Below are positions 1-13,544 of a stretch of DNA of 64,000 bases, in pieces (position 1 is the stretch's first letter; every line of letters starts with the position of its first letter). Both the position numbers and the translations under genes were made by a program. Source of the DNA: Schistosoma mansoni (lineage: Eukaryota > Platyhelminthes > Trematoda > Strigeidida > Schistosomatidae); NCBI RefSeq assembly GCF_000237925.1, contig NC_031497.1, positions 6,808,831 to 6,872,830 of the forward strand, given 5' to 3'. Below the pieces are notes generated by a model, which had not been told where the DNA came from, did not search any database, and saw only the letters and a program-made list of their open reading frames with translations.

Positions 1-90
1 GTTTAATCAAATGTTCACCAAATCTACTTCACTACAGTAATAGATTTGTATTCTATTTCAGTATATATTATTTATTAAAAAGTAACCTAC

Positions 91-3000
91 CATAATTTCA
101 AAACCATATGAATTAAAATTTCCTCTGGTGCATACTTCTCCTTTAGCAACAATCCTATCATTTTGCATTAAACATGGCCATATGTGGTGATGAATTAATA
201 ATGTTGGATAAGATGAATCATGACTACGCCTATATCTACGGTAAACACAGAGAAATAAACAGAAAAAGGGATGGTAAACTAGATAAAATGTAGAATAGTA
301 TCAAACTCTGTTTATCAGTCAACTATACAAAAAGTGTCCCGACAAACAGAAGATATCTTAAATAACTCAGTTGTCAATAATTTGTATATTCACCTTAATA
401 ATTTATATAATATGAGCTACTGTATAAACAATAATTTTGAAGTGTAATTGCAATCTCCAGAACCTTTAGAAATTGTTTGATGCGTATTTTTAAGTTCATT
501 GTCTAGACAGATGTGTATAACATGCAACAGTTTGGGACTAAGTAGGATCGTTAAAGCTTAGGCATAATAATAAAAAAACCATTCATTTGCATCCGATCTC
601 ATATAAGTTCATTTAATTTTGGGAAATATCAAACAGTTACAAACATTCTTACATACATGAGTTCTGTCGGTTGTTGAAGTTAACACATTCAGGAAATTAC
701 GCTTTGCAAGTGACCCTTTAATGTTCAGTTGGTTTTTGATTTGTTGTACAGCTGTACCTAAGGCAGTGATTCGGTTGATTCATTTATTTTGAGCGAAATG
801 TTTACCTACTCGTTTTGAAAACTTTCATTTAATTAGAAATAACAATAATCGTATACGAATAACTAATTGCTTCAAGCATATATTTCTTAATTTCCATATC
901 TGAATATGAAATCCTGAAATTGTTCAGGTAACTTAAAGCTAGGTTTTATGTTATCTTTATAAATGTTATAGTCGAATAATATTGGCAGGATTGATTATAT
1001 CCAAGAGAGAAAATAGTTCAAACTTAGAAAATAGTAAACTAAGGAAAATTAAGGTGAGAATAAGCACAAGGCTTCATTTGAAACATGATCTAACATAAAG
1101 ACTGAAAATGGGAATAAGTTTCAATCCTATTAATCTTCATCAGTTTTGGGATTAGCGATATTCTGGAGGCACGTAGAGCCAGGAGTTAGACAATGACTTT
1201 AAGTCAAATAAAACTCGAGTTATGGCTAGGTATAAGTCGTCAGAATCTGGGCTGATAGTTTGATTTCTTACAAAGCTCACTACATGACCTGACTATATGC
1301 CAAGAATTTTTCACCAAAAACTATGCTTTTTTTAACCAATCATCGTACTGACAACAAACAAGCAAGTATCTATTTTTTATTACAATGTGTAAGGGGTCTA
1401 GTTTTTGTCTCATGAATTAAACTGATTCTTACAAAGAAACGGTTAATGGACTATCAGATTATCTTAAAGGGCCCTAATTCTTAAATTCCTCAAGTTATAT
1501 CGAACGATTACTAGGATCTCGATCATTTTTACGGAAATCTATGTGCACGAAAGTTGATGACAAATAATTTTAAAGAATATTTTAACTGATTCGCTTACTT
1601 TGCCTCGTCGATCAATTCATTTTCACAAGCTGGTCTACAAATTTCAAGTGGATGACTCAAAGCAGCACATTCCCAAGCAAGTTTACATGTTTCATAAAGA
1701 AAATCTTTTATTACTTCGAAACCAAGATTCTGTGATGGTCGGCGAATACGTGGTACACGGCGTTCCAAAGCTAAACATGTATCTTTAACAAGTAATGAAA
1801 TATCAGCTGAATGACTAGCATGAATGTTAATGTACGATTGTACCAATTCATCTAGTGTTTCTGTTGTGATTAAATTATTCGCTGCAATCTGTTTACGTAC
1901 ACGATTTTTATAGGCTCGAAAATGTGATTTGGCTACATGAAATGAGTCCTTGAATAAAGAGACGAGAAATAATGTTTATTAATATATATAGTTCTTTACA
2001 AAAAAAGTGACGGTTACATAACATAGTGAACTTCAGGGATAGGTAGATTCTAATGACGGATAAAAATATATGTACAAAATGGAACTATATAACTTTATAT
2101 CACAAAGCAAATCTATTACAGTTTTTAATGAATGATTATAACAATAAAATTAAAGAATGGGAGTTTATGTACAAAGAATTAGTGAATCCAAGAGTAATTT
2201 GAAATATCATTCTCAAACACCATATGTAATCAATCGTACCAATTACATCAAAATGTGACCGTAAAATATAAAATATCACTTGTACATATAACTATATATA
2301 ACTGTTTCATATAAGCTTGATACTTGATAGTAGCAAGCACTTATAAGTGTCATAAAAATCAAGCTTTGGAATTATAAGGTGAGTTTTCACTACGTTCATT
2401 TCTGAACTTTAAAAAATTGTCTAGAACTACGCAAGTGAAACTGATTTGGACCTCTATCACACAAAGTTCTGAATCTTGGATTTTGTTTGCGATACAAGAA
2501 ACTTTCTACCTGAAATCAGTAATGTCACGGTGGTACTGTGTGCACATGTTCAAATGACTTTCTGAGAAATGCTTTCCTATTCGGTTCCTTACATTTGGAT
2601 TAATATAATTATAACAGTTTATGGGGCAGTATTGGGTTGCAGACGCTAAATATTTATGGTGATAGTATTGGGTGTACAACATATAAAATTCATTAGATAT
2701 AAGAACATTGAATTATCTAACTTCATGTCCACCGTGATTACATCATTCAAGTAGTCAGGTTCATATACTGCAAAAAAGACTAAATAACTGTGCAAAAATG
2801 CTAGTGAAAAAATTGATCGCTTGTGTTGATTCCGTAAATCAGATCCATTGATTTCAGTAAACTGCTAATACAATGTCCGATCGCTGTTTATATATACAAA
2901 TCCTGCTTTCTTTACTACTATCCATTTACTTTCCCCTATATTATTCGTCTTATTTTGTTCCAGTTCCACAAAAGTTTTCGTTATGATTATTTTATTTTCA

Positions 3001-3395
3001 TTATTCTTTAGTTAATCGTAAAAAGCGAACCGATAATTTTTTATTTTGTTCAATGTTTTTAGGACATTCAGTCCATTGTCGGATAAAAATATTGTTTTTT
3101 AGTTAATTCAGTTGTATTGATCAGTTGGTTGCCCATAGTGATTGATGACACAACCAATCTTCTTGACATTGATTAAAATAAGCATAATACGATGACTTCG
3201 TACGTTATTTATACTTTACAATAACTCTTTAAATGTAAATACACTAATCTTCTTCTGCGAATGTTTAATACAATGAACAATTATGTGGTCTAGTTGGTGG
3301 CATTTCGACCTTCATTTTCATCCTTGACTATTCATTTATTAGCTGATAAACAAAACTGACTTCCTTGAATGTTAAGTACGACCGAAATGAATCTC

Positions 3396-3459
<64 letters not shown>

Positions 3460-6400
3460 ATTGTGATAGCCTCACTGATTTTAAACCATGCTAATCATTA
3501 ATGAGTTTATTGTGATAGCCTCATTGATTTTAAACCATGCTAATCATTAATGAGTTTACATTTCTGTAGCCTGTTTTGTTTAAAAGATTACCCCACCCTA
3601 AGTATTTTTTGTATACACTAACAGAATAAAAGAGTCTACAGATTATTTGTGTAGCGTTTCCTTTATCTGGCTATAATTTTAATATGAAAATTCATGTGTT
3701 AGTTTATTTTCAATAAAAGTTTGTGTTTTTAAATTGACTACTTTTCTATTTTGTTTTTTTTTGCGGCTGGGGTGGAACAAATTTACATTATTTCAAAATT
3801 TGATCTCACTATAGTTATGCCGGTTACTAAAGTTACCATTGTGACCTTGACTTTTGTTAGCTCAGTCTAAATAGAGTATGACAATAGTATACTTAACGTG
3901 ATCAGCATTGATTGTTTTAAGACATGAAATCAAAATGGAGGTGATACAAAAAATATTAACATCAATATTTAAATAACAAGTAATAGTCGTTCAATATTTT
4001 TCATGGGTTCATTTGGAGAAAATACAGTTTCAGAGACGAAACAAGCTGAAAAAAATAACACTTAAACAAAAAGTCATGTCGTAAATAATAGTCCATGAAA
4101 GAGAGAATTAGAAATGATGAGTAAAGTCGGAAGCCCAAAAAGATAATTTTGCTTTAATTATGTTCTCTGAAGAAAGTAACTTTAACTTTTCACATGACTA
4201 GATTATTGGAAGCAGAGAGTGCAAATCAAACTAAAAGTGAATAGTACATGTAAACTGTAAATTTAACTTTTTTCAATATTTACTACTATGTAAATGCTTT
4301 CACGATTATCAATGTATCAAGCAATCAAATAGAGTTAACATATATTTCATCATGTTAGAATTGACCAAGAAAGTGGAGTCCATAACGTCAAATAAATATC
4401 CACTAATGAGTGGTCTTGTTTTTAAAAATGGAAGTATTTCAGTGCTTTCTAGCGTCTTCAAGTTGGTCAATCCGTGATCGAATACAACCTTAAAGGATAC
4501 TCATATTCAGAAACATCTTCAAATTAAACATATCTCCAAGAGCATAATGATAGTAATGATTACAATAGCTTTATTCAGAGATGAATTTTGGCTAGCAGTT
4601 GAGTCGGAGAAGCATGTGACGTCCTAGTATCTGTGTGGATAACGTGATGGCGTTGAAGCGAATGGTGCTGAGTTCGAGTCTCTGAGTGAACATCAACTAT
4701 GGAATGCAGGTTCATCCAAATGACGACTCTTAAATAGGATGAAATGCGCGTTCTGGATTGCACATGTAGCCACACCTACATCAGCTAATAATGCTTGTGA
4801 CTGATGGCAATATCGAAGCAATTCGCATAGGATGAGCACATTCCGATAAGAGACTGATCGATCGCCATCCCAAACATCAATGGGAAGATGCAACCAAGTA
4901 ATACGAGAACTAATTAATAGCTCTATTCATTATGTCAAATTTTGTTGCCGTGACAAATTCTCTGAGTGCATATTTTCAGTTTGAGATTGAGCTCATGTTG
5001 AATCGCTCTATTTTGTAAGTTAACCATAAACTGTATAAGTACTCGCAGTTAATATATATGATTATTCGATTTAAACAAATCTAAAACAACAAGGTTTATT
5101 ACAACAATCGAACATTTAAAAAACAGGTAGGTCAAATGTTATAAGGGTAGCTTTTATGTCCTGATAAAAATAATGAATGGTAACTTTGGGATCCATTTGT
5201 GGACCAATACTATGCATTTACTTTCTATCGTATAATTGCTAAATAACTAAATTATTTATATTCATTAGCTTTATTTTGAACTATAAATTATTGTTCTGTG
5301 TTTACCATTTTTGAATTATGCCCTGTCTATCACTTACTATNNNNNNNNNNNNNNNNNNNNNNNNNNNNNNNNNNNNNNNNNNNNNNNNNNNNNNNNNNNN
5401 NNNNNNNNNNNNNNNNNNNNNNNNNNNNNNNNNNNNNNNNNNNNNNNNNNNNNNNNNNNNNNNNNNNNNNNNNNNNNNNNNNNNNNNNNNNNNNNNNNNN
5501 NNNNNNNNNNNNNNNNNNNNNNNNNNNNNNNNNNNNNNNNTTTCAGAGACGAAACAAGCTGAAAAAAATAACACTTAAACAAAAAGTCATGTCGTAAATA
5601 ATAGTCCATGAAAGAGAGAATTAGAAATGATGAGTAAAGTCGGAAGCCCAAAAAGATAATTTTGCTTTAATTATGTTCTCTGAAGAAAGTAACTTTAACT
5701 TTTCACATGACTAGATTATTGGAAGCAGAGAGTGCAAATCAAACTAAAAGTGAATAGTACATGTAAACTGTAAATTTAACTTTTTTCAATAATTTACTAC
5801 TATGTAAATGCTTTCACGATTATCAATGTATCAAGCAATCAAATAGAGTTAACATATATTTCATCATGTTAGAATTGACCAAGAAAGTGGAAGAGTGAAA
5901 GTGAATTAGTAGTAAGATATTTTGTGCTGATTTTTTCAATTATCTAGTCTGTGTCTTTAAAGACTGCCATTTACTTTTAATAGCATTTTCAACATAAAAA
6001 CGGGTTACTTTTTAATATATTTAATTTCGATGGACATTACTTCAGTTCGGTCAACTTAAACTGTTGAATGATAAGACCCAACATCAATGTCTAGATTACA
6101 CTATAGTACTTGCATGAATGAGTGATTATTGATCAATTTATCTGTGCTAATTTTCCAACCACATTTCTGAGTGACCATTGTGTCATTTAGTTAAAATAAA
6201 ACTAGTCCCAGATTAGTCAGATTGCTGTCTCGTTTAATGTATATATAGGCAGCTATCTCACTATAAATACTGATTTTCTAATATGCTAAAAATGGCAAAC
6301 TAAAAAACAACATTGAGTCTGTTAAGCAAAGAGTAAACTAATAAAATAATACAAATTGAGTTGGCATTAGTATTTGCTTAGTTTGATAAACTGCATCGAA

Positions 6401-9400
6401 GAACAGAAATCCCAAAGAAATAACATGTGATTGGTTTTATAACTCCGTTTGTAAACAGTTCAAACTATGTGATCACATATGAGAAATAGAATTTTTCAAA
6501 CATCTGATTGAGACTTTATTAAAACAATATATGGATACCAATTTTTAGACATATAAGATGAGTATTGTATGCAATTACATTTTCATCTATGTACTACCTT
6601 TTTCATCTTGTTTCAACTTTCAGAGATACTATTTAAGATAAGATTTACTAGTTTGATGGTATTTGTTAATAAATTATGCCTCATATCTCAAAATTTGGAG
6701 TGATATCGATGTATGTATACTTATCATTCATCCGTGAATTTAGAGACTTTATTCGAAATGCACCTGGTCTACCGTCTCGTAGGAAAACATTGTTGATCAT
6801 TTTACTTTTATTTCTTCAAATGCACCCCATAAATTACAGATCTTAATACTTTTTAACTTTCAGTTCCATGAGGGATGACCTCATCGAAGAAAATAGTTTA
6901 ATAATAAGCATCACTTTTGTTCTTAAATCAGAGAATTCACGAGCTCTCGTTTAATAATGACCAAGAGAAAACCACTACATCTAGTGGTTATTATTAACAG
7001 CATGAATGTTTCAGCTTAATTATTTAGGTGTTTAACCTGCAACATTTAACTAAGGGGTTTGCTTCCAAACTTGTCAGTTAAAATTTATAAATGATATAGA
7101 AAATATGTATCACAGGTGGATGATTCTGATGGTGTCCCGTTCTTTCAGCTAGGTGGTTTGATTACGGAGCTTTCATCATTCTTTCAACCAACATTGTGTC
7201 GTCCTGACCAAACGATCCAACTCAAAAATAAAACGAAACTTCATCAAGAAAGTTTGAAGTGTCGTCAGAATAGTTATAGAATATCACCTAATGTATAAAT
7301 TTATATGACTACATGACCGTATTTTTATCTGAAGGATGAAGAATTAAACAGTTTTCTTTTAAGAATTGTTATAAACAATAAGGATACTGCTTATAACTTT
7401 AGGGGTTTCCGGTTATAACAGTCCTTTCACTTTTTACACGTATGTGGGACGTTAATTTATCTTATACGAATATCTACACTAGATTCCCACCCAGTGTCTA
7501 TTCTACAGAACTTCAACAGAACTCAGATCAAGAACACGAGATTAGCCTGACTATAACGTCAATATATTTCCACGCCAAAATCCGACACGAGGAACAGTCA
7601 ATCAACAACAGTCCATCAATAACTGTCAATACATAATAAGGATAGGGGAATATATATAACACATATAACACCTGTCATCCTATCTAATGTCTGACTCATC
7701 AAGACAACCAATCATTGTCATTCTCGCCCACACATCAAGAATAAAATACACGACTAAAATATATGATATGTTTCCCTGTATATCACATTGTGTGTTGACT
7801 TTTAAACTTGTTATGTAAGATAACTAATCAACATTTCTGCTCAAAGCACACAAACAGTACAGTCATCAGAATTTAAGGAAAAATGATTCGGATATATTTT
7901 AAGAGCATAGATATCATGGTATTGATAAAATGCATATCTGAATTATTTACTGGCCACATCAAAGGAATAAAATCACTTGAAGACAGTTTACTGTTACGAG
8001 TTTTCGCTTTCTAACTGTTTAATCTGTAATAATAGTAAGAGCGAATTTTTGAACAAAAATTAGAATTATTCTTCAATCTATTATTCTATACAGGTATTTC
8101 TTGCTAGCTTGACTGCGAGGCAGCCTCTTTGATTTGACTACTTTTGAATATTTCTTACACTTTGTGGTGTGCTTTATTGTCTCTTTACATTTTACACCAA
8201 GGACATGAAGTTTTATGGTGTTTACTGAGTTGTTTTAACCGAATTCTTTCTGAAAACACACTTAAATTGTAAAAAGCTTATAGGCAGCTATTAGAATTGC
8301 CGATGTCAAGTTCGTGAGCTAAAAACAGTTTTCAGTGCCTATCAGATCCTAAAATATTACTTTGAAATCGTTTCATAATTTAAAAAAATGATCTATAACA
8401 TCCAAGTTTTGTCTGAATAACCAGAACATTAAATGAAGCACTTTGGGAATAATTTAATTTAAAACCTAGTATTTATTTTTCTCAAATTCTTGAGAAGTGA
8501 TTATATCATAAATATTGTACAACTTATTCGTCAAAGTATAGAATATATGACTTTGCTTTCTTAATATCCTTCTGTACTTGATCAGGTGGTTCTCAAAAGT
8601 TCAATGTAGTCATTTAAATTACCAAAACTTTTGTATTTCAGATAATTTATAAAGGCGAAACTCTCTCATTAATTCTTTGTGTTTTCATATACTCGAATAA
8701 TTTGTCTAACTAAAATCAACAGGCAAGCATACTGTTTTGAAGTTTATATACTAAGAAGAAACAGTTATGCAGAACTTAATGATTTTTCGTGGTTCTTCAG
8801 TGGTTGTCAGTTTAACATTCAAAGCAATCTCTACATGAAAATAGTGTCTACAAATTACTAAACTGTACATATTATTGACGTTGATTAATTCCAAAGAAGT
8901 TTCTTGTTGAAATATGTTGTTTTACTTAAACTATCTTCCAAAAAATATATCATTTAAAGATTTCAGATAATACATGATAATTTGATGCATTATATTTCCA
9001 ATCCAATTCATTGCTGATTTTTGATAAATATGATAGAAGTCTTGATGACTTTTTAATGTTTGTTAATTAATGGTGTTGTTTTACGTTGATGTAAAAAGTG
9101 TCATAAACCATGAATCCTTATGCTATATGGAGAACTGCTTCGTTTTTTAATATTTAACATGTAGAGAAGTTCATAATATAATACAATTTATCCTCTAACA
9201 TTAATTCAACTTAATTGGTTGGTTAAAGAGATCATAAACTCTCTGAGGACCGTAGACAATCATTTTAACTTGTTTGGTAATTAACCAAAAAGTAGTACCT
9301 ATGTAATACAGTTTACATGAATTCAAGAAAATCATCAAAAATATTTAGTTTTCCACATCTTGAAAATCCGATTGTTTCACCCTTATTTTTTAGTCGCCAT

Positions 9401-12400
9401 TTGTATATTTATTTCTTCTTTTTACTAGGTGATATTTTTTGGTTTTCTAAACCTCTCTCTCATAACAATGTCAAGAAAGTTACACTTTATCTTTCTAACC
9501 GATATTCGAGAGCCTAAAGAACCATGGCTTGAGCTTAGAGGAAAGGAAAGATACTTGTCCATTACATCATAAATACCAACTCCCTTCAGTTAATCATTAA
9601 TCATTTCGTGCAAACTTGCACGTAAAAAAATTTTAAAAAGAACTAAGGCTAATAACTGAAGTCGGGTTGTTTTGAAATTCATAAAACTGTAGAAGTAGAA
9701 GTGCATGATTTAATTATAAATGAATAATGCTCAAACTAACCAAAACTGTATAGAAAATAATTTTTTGGTTTGCTTCATAATCGTCTATGTAACGCCTTAA
9801 AATACCCATTGCTTCAACTCGATGCAATGAAAATAATTCATTAAAACGCATTACCAAGATGTGCTGCCTGTATCTTTGGATCGGATCATTGGGACTTAGT
9901 GGGCTAACACCAGTTAGCATAGACGGTGTTAAATCTGAGGGAGCTGATAAAGATAGCGGTCCAATATCTTTTTCTTCATACCTTTTTCCAAACAGAAAAA
10001 AGATAATAATTATTGAACAGAACAGTATACTACAAACAGAAAAGCCAGATGAAGAATATGCAAAAAATATGACAAACTCCAGTCCCCCATTAAATGTTCG
10101 ATATAAAATGAGGTTATTTTCTTCAAAAATTGAATCCCTTCTTCGTCTTTTACCTGTGTTATAAAATATTCGCACCTAAAATATTAGACTTTTATATTAC
10201 CATTCATTAGCCTCTTTTAAGGAGCTATTATGAAACTAGCTCCAGCATTTATAGTTTCATGTACTTTGTTACAGTATGATTATAGCAAGGCTAAAAAATC
10301 GCAAGTAAAAAATGAATACCTGAAATAACGCACATATTCTCCGATTTTATACATGCTTCTGTAAGAACATTTTATAAAGTATTAAAGTCGCCACTCTCGA
10401 TCTCAAATGTAAGGTTTATGTGGGAAAGTTAGGCCAATCAGTGGAATTGTTATTCATCGTCGGCGAAAATCGTTAGACAGATGCTGGATAATTTCGTTTG
10501 GCAAAACTTAAAAAATGGTTTCGAAAGTCAGGCAACTGAAACTCCGAATAATTTGCGTTTTTTGAATGCACTTAACCCACGGTTTTATTTGTGAGATTTA
10601 GAGATACATGAAGGCTTGTATTTTGGGCAAACCAAACCGCAAACACATGAGTGTAAGGCGTTTGATTTTCTCACAGTTACTTCATTTCCTATTGCTTAGA
10701 TTTTGCATCCACTTCTCCTACTAATACCCTCAAATGATAAGTTTTGAGATACGTTGGTTTAAATTTAGAGAGTTGCTGTCACTTTCATCCTTTGTCTTAC
10801 AAACTCAGTGGGGTTGATCACAGATGGTCATGCAGCATATTTCCTCACAATCCCATTACACTTCAGACGTTTCTTTCCTTAATGCATTTAGATATTGACA
10901 TCAAAACAGATATGCCATAAAAAAGAACTCAACCGACATCTAGAACTGCTCAGAAGTTATCTAAGAAAAGCTGCTATAGCCTACAGCTTGTTTTGAAAGA
11001 AACATTTATCTTTGTTCATCAGACCAAATCTCACGTGTAGCTATCGGAATAAATGCTCTAGGAGTTTATAAGTCAATCACTCAAAAGACGAGTTTTTCAA
11101 TAATTTTTGATAAAATTTAGAAGCATTTGACAAATTAAATACTGTATACTTCATGTAAATTAATGCGTAATCTTCAGTTTCAGAAAAACGTAGAAAAAGA
11201 TTATTAGCTCGGATGCTTCAAAGATAAACACTTTAGCAACAATTCGGTAGTGATAGGTCTGGACTACCGTTCATCATTACGGTTAGATTAAAATGGATTT
11301 GCATTGATTGTTTCATATAAAGGCAAACAGAGAATCATTATTATCTTGCCAAAAATCAACTGATAGTGCAATTTTATATCGAATAGTATATTTCATGTGG
11401 TTCAAACTTTTCTATTTTATGGTAATCCATCAGGCAGAACTCCAGAATACTAGGTGCAGTAACAGTATCAGTGGTGATGAAAAAGATTAAACATCAAAGA
11501 TACCATTCGAGGAGAAAATACAAAATAGTGTGACAAAAAAGTTATGAGGAATTTAGGGTTTCAGAATTTGGGGGGAGACAGAGAGCGGATGCACTTGCAC
11601 CACTGCAAACGCTTTGGATCAATGTCATTCAAAGTTTCTTATCATTGGTTACGATAATCACGCGGCCCTTAACCAGGTAGTCTATACCTGTTAACATAGC
11701 CAATTCTAATTGTCAGTGACTACGTACACTGATACCATGTCCTGGTTTTGTCATCCCTATCTCTCTTCCAGCTTACGTCTGCACCAAAAAACATAGCCAA
11801 TCGAGATAGGCGTTGGTTAGCATACGTAACACATATCCCAGTTACCTCAGTCGATGATGACTTACTACCTCATCAATCTATTTCCTATCTCTATCTAATA
11901 TCTTATTTCTAACCCAGGCAACACTTACTTAGTGGTCGGAACATGCACAAACAGTGCTTCAAAGCTATGGGAGTTTATAGACTTCATGTAAGATAATTTA
12001 TTAAAATTTTTGCACTTTATTCTTGAATAGGCTAGTTTTACGTTGAAACGCCAGTATAAGTAAATGTGAAATAAAAACGACTGCTGTTGCTACCAGATTT
12101 CATTATTAATGAACATTGTTTGGACAGAATGTAGCTAGTCGTTTATTGATGAACCATTAATTTTAAATTAGTCTAACATTTCGCAGCTAGTTACCGTCAA
12201 TCTATGATATTAGAATAATGGCCTATATGTATGAAAAGCGATTTATATGACTCACGTTTTTGATGATGTTGGAAGATTTTTCAACGATCCAGAATTATCT
12301 TTATTAAAATCATACTCGTTTGTATTAGGACAATATATATGAGTTTTGAGACGTTCATTTTCCCCCTCCAATGAAAGTATTCTGACAGATCAGAGAAAAA

Positions 12401-13544
12401 ATAAATTTAAATGATTTAGATTTTGAAAAGTGTACTAAGTTACAACAACATGCATACGACTACTTGATTATTAATGATTTGGTTTTGCCGACTTAATGAA
12501 AGGACTTATAAACTCAGCAAAAATTGGATCTAGTTTTACTTTTTTGTTTAACAGATGTTTACTATTTTAATATGTGCCTACTCTTTAGGACATTTCGTGT
12601 TTGATCAGAGATTTTATATTTATTTGATATGCTAGTTCAAAACATCATAAACCTAATGGACAAATGATTGATACTAACGTAATTGACATTAAAACTTCTT
12701 GATAACGATGAAATATGAGCACTACTAAATTACGATGTGAGATTCTATAATTAAATGATAGAGAAACATTAGTGATGAAGTGGAAATTGTGAGTGTTGAC
12801 GAGTAAGACATCATTTAATCTGAATAGAATGACTGAAATGATAACTAATACATATTTTGCTCTAATCTAACGTCCTAAGCAAGAGCTTAAAAGTCTGGGT
12901 AAAGTACTTATCAAATAATTTTGTATGAACGTAAAATATACGATTGTTTTGCTCTAGTGGCTTCTGTTTTGATGACATCAACCTTCTCTAAAATGGAAAG
13001 TCATGTTAAGTAAGCAAACTCTTAAAAACAAATTTACTAAAACTCGTCATAAAAAAATTAATCTACAAACGTTTGGATACAATTATAAAGATTTATATTT
13101 AAGAAAGACCAATTTTGATAAAATTAAGGAAGTTGAGCCATTGAATTATATTATGCTGTTTGACTGGAGGGTTTTGATCAAAGTTTCACTTTTTAATTAA
13201 GAATATGTTAGTTTTTCTATATTTTCAACCATCTAGTTTCACGGATCTATGGACATCTGGTACAAGTGAAGTAATATATGGTTAGTTCACATTTTCGCTC
13301 AACATTTGTGAGGTAATAACTTACTGCTCTCTTAGCCGATTGTTTTCTTTACGTGTTTCAATCAGATCAAATTCATATTTATCTCGCCTGGGATATTTTG
13401 TAGTATCCGATTCATTGGTCTTAGGTGGAAACAAATTAGCATTTGATGTTTGTTTCCCGACGGTAAAACTAGAAAATACATTACCTGAACCAAGAAGTGG
13501 TAAAAGTCGAAGTTTGATTGCATTTGCACCACCGTATGGCCCAC
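91..13544 (-). CDS. SPATA18: Mitochondria-eating protein (MIEAP/SPATA18) homologue, 5' end missing
   Basis: Four exons read on the minus strand: 13544-13325, 9981-9741, 1948-1599 and 235-91. Every junction has GT/AG borders and matching phase (2, 0, 2). The third exon carries DSFHVAKSHFRAYKNRVRK, and the fourth reads KYRRSHDSSYPTLLIHHHIW followed by PCLMQNDRIVAKGEV. Both follow the C-terminal MIEAP domain of vertebrate SPATA18 almost position by position. The second exon holds the RFNELFSLHRVEAMGILRRY helix that opens this domain. The first visible exon corresponds to the region before the coiled coil and ends with a short charged stretch, IETRKENNRLREQ. In vertebrates the protein acts in mitochondrial quality control. 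The N-terminal exon(s), about 65 residues by comparison, were not found upstream. The last exon may splice on at 90 (gtaggt) or run to a stop at 58. The introns are long (1.4, 7.8 and 3.3 kb), unlike the other genes here. The coiled coil looks much shorter than in vertebrates. Confidence 0.82.
236..1598 (-). other. MIEAP intron (1.36 kb)
   Basis: AT-rich intron between the last two visible MIEAP exons. No coding signal or recognisable repeat was seen in it. Confidence 0.6.
3399..3456. repeat. Compound microsatellite (CT)n-(AT)n
   Basis: About 14 CT units run directly into about 14 AT units. It lies inside the long MIEAP intron, just before a 49-base tandem duplication. Confidence 0.95.
3461..3558. 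repeat. 49-base tandem duplication
   Basis: The unit starting ttgtgatagcctca at 3461 is repeated at 3510 with one visible difference (c to t after gcctca). Two full copies sit right after the CT/AT microsatellite, so replication slippage is a likely origin. Confidence 0.92.
4028..4377 (+). repeat. Direct duplication, copy 1 (pairs with 5541-5891)
   Basis: This 350-base block recurs at 5541-5891 in the same orientation with essentially only a one-base length difference near 4287. Copy 2 begins exactly at the end of the N gap. It may be a real tandem duplication or two haplotypes placed side by side by the assembler. Confidence 0.9.
4620..4910 (+). mobile_element. SM-alpha-type SINE with decayed hammerhead ribozyme
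   Basis: tRNA-like head with a B-box-like gagttcgagtctc (about 4671-4683), then the hammerhead region at 4710-4760. The order of blocks (catcca, TGACGA, AATAGGA, GAAA, GCGCG, ctggatt) matches the SM-alpha hammerhead SINEs described from Schistosoma mansoni. The outer stem catcca/tggat and the GAAA box survive. The first C of the CUGANGA box is A, stem II is weakened, and the cleavage triplet GTC reads GTT, so this copy should not self-cleave. The sequence to about 4910 looks like the 3' body of the same retroposon. It lies in the long MIEAP intron. Confidence 0.75.
5341..5540. other. Assembly gap (200 N)
   Basis: Exactly 200 N, a conventional placeholder length. The sequence to its right begins at the first base of the second copy of the 350-base duplication. 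Confidence 0.99.
5541..5891 (+). repeat. Direct duplication, copy 2 (pairs with 4028-4377)
   Basis: Nearly identical to 4028-4377. The homology stops at aagtgga, where the two copies diverge into unrelated sequence. Confidence 0.9.
9982..13324 (-). other. MIEAP intron (3.3 kb)
   Basis: Intron between the first two visible MIEAP exons. The parts at about 10.7-10.97 and 11.55-11.96 kb have higher GC than their surroundings and look like old dispersed-repeat debris, but I could not name a family. No extra coiled-coil exon was recognised. Confidence 0.5.

Larger units (their letters stand above)
1949..9740 (-). other. Long MIEAP intron (7.8 kb) with repeats and a gap
   Basis: Intron with a gt donor (gttagt at 9740-9735) and an ag acceptor at 1950-1949. 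It contains a CT/AT microsatellite, a 49-base tandem duplication, a hammerhead SINE, the 200-base N gap and a 350-base direct duplication. The 7.1-7.8 kb part is less AT-rich and carries short open frames (7116-7298, 7442-7636) that I could not assign. The remainder shows nothing beyond AT-rich sequence. Confidence 0.6.

Noticed and set aside
5298-5651. Several open frames across the N run
   Set aside because: They exist only because N codons read as open; there is no sequence evidence for coding.
9859-10164. Plus-strand 101-codon frame
   Set aside because: It is the antisense of the MIEAP exon at 9741-9981; the minus strand has the family match and splice sites.
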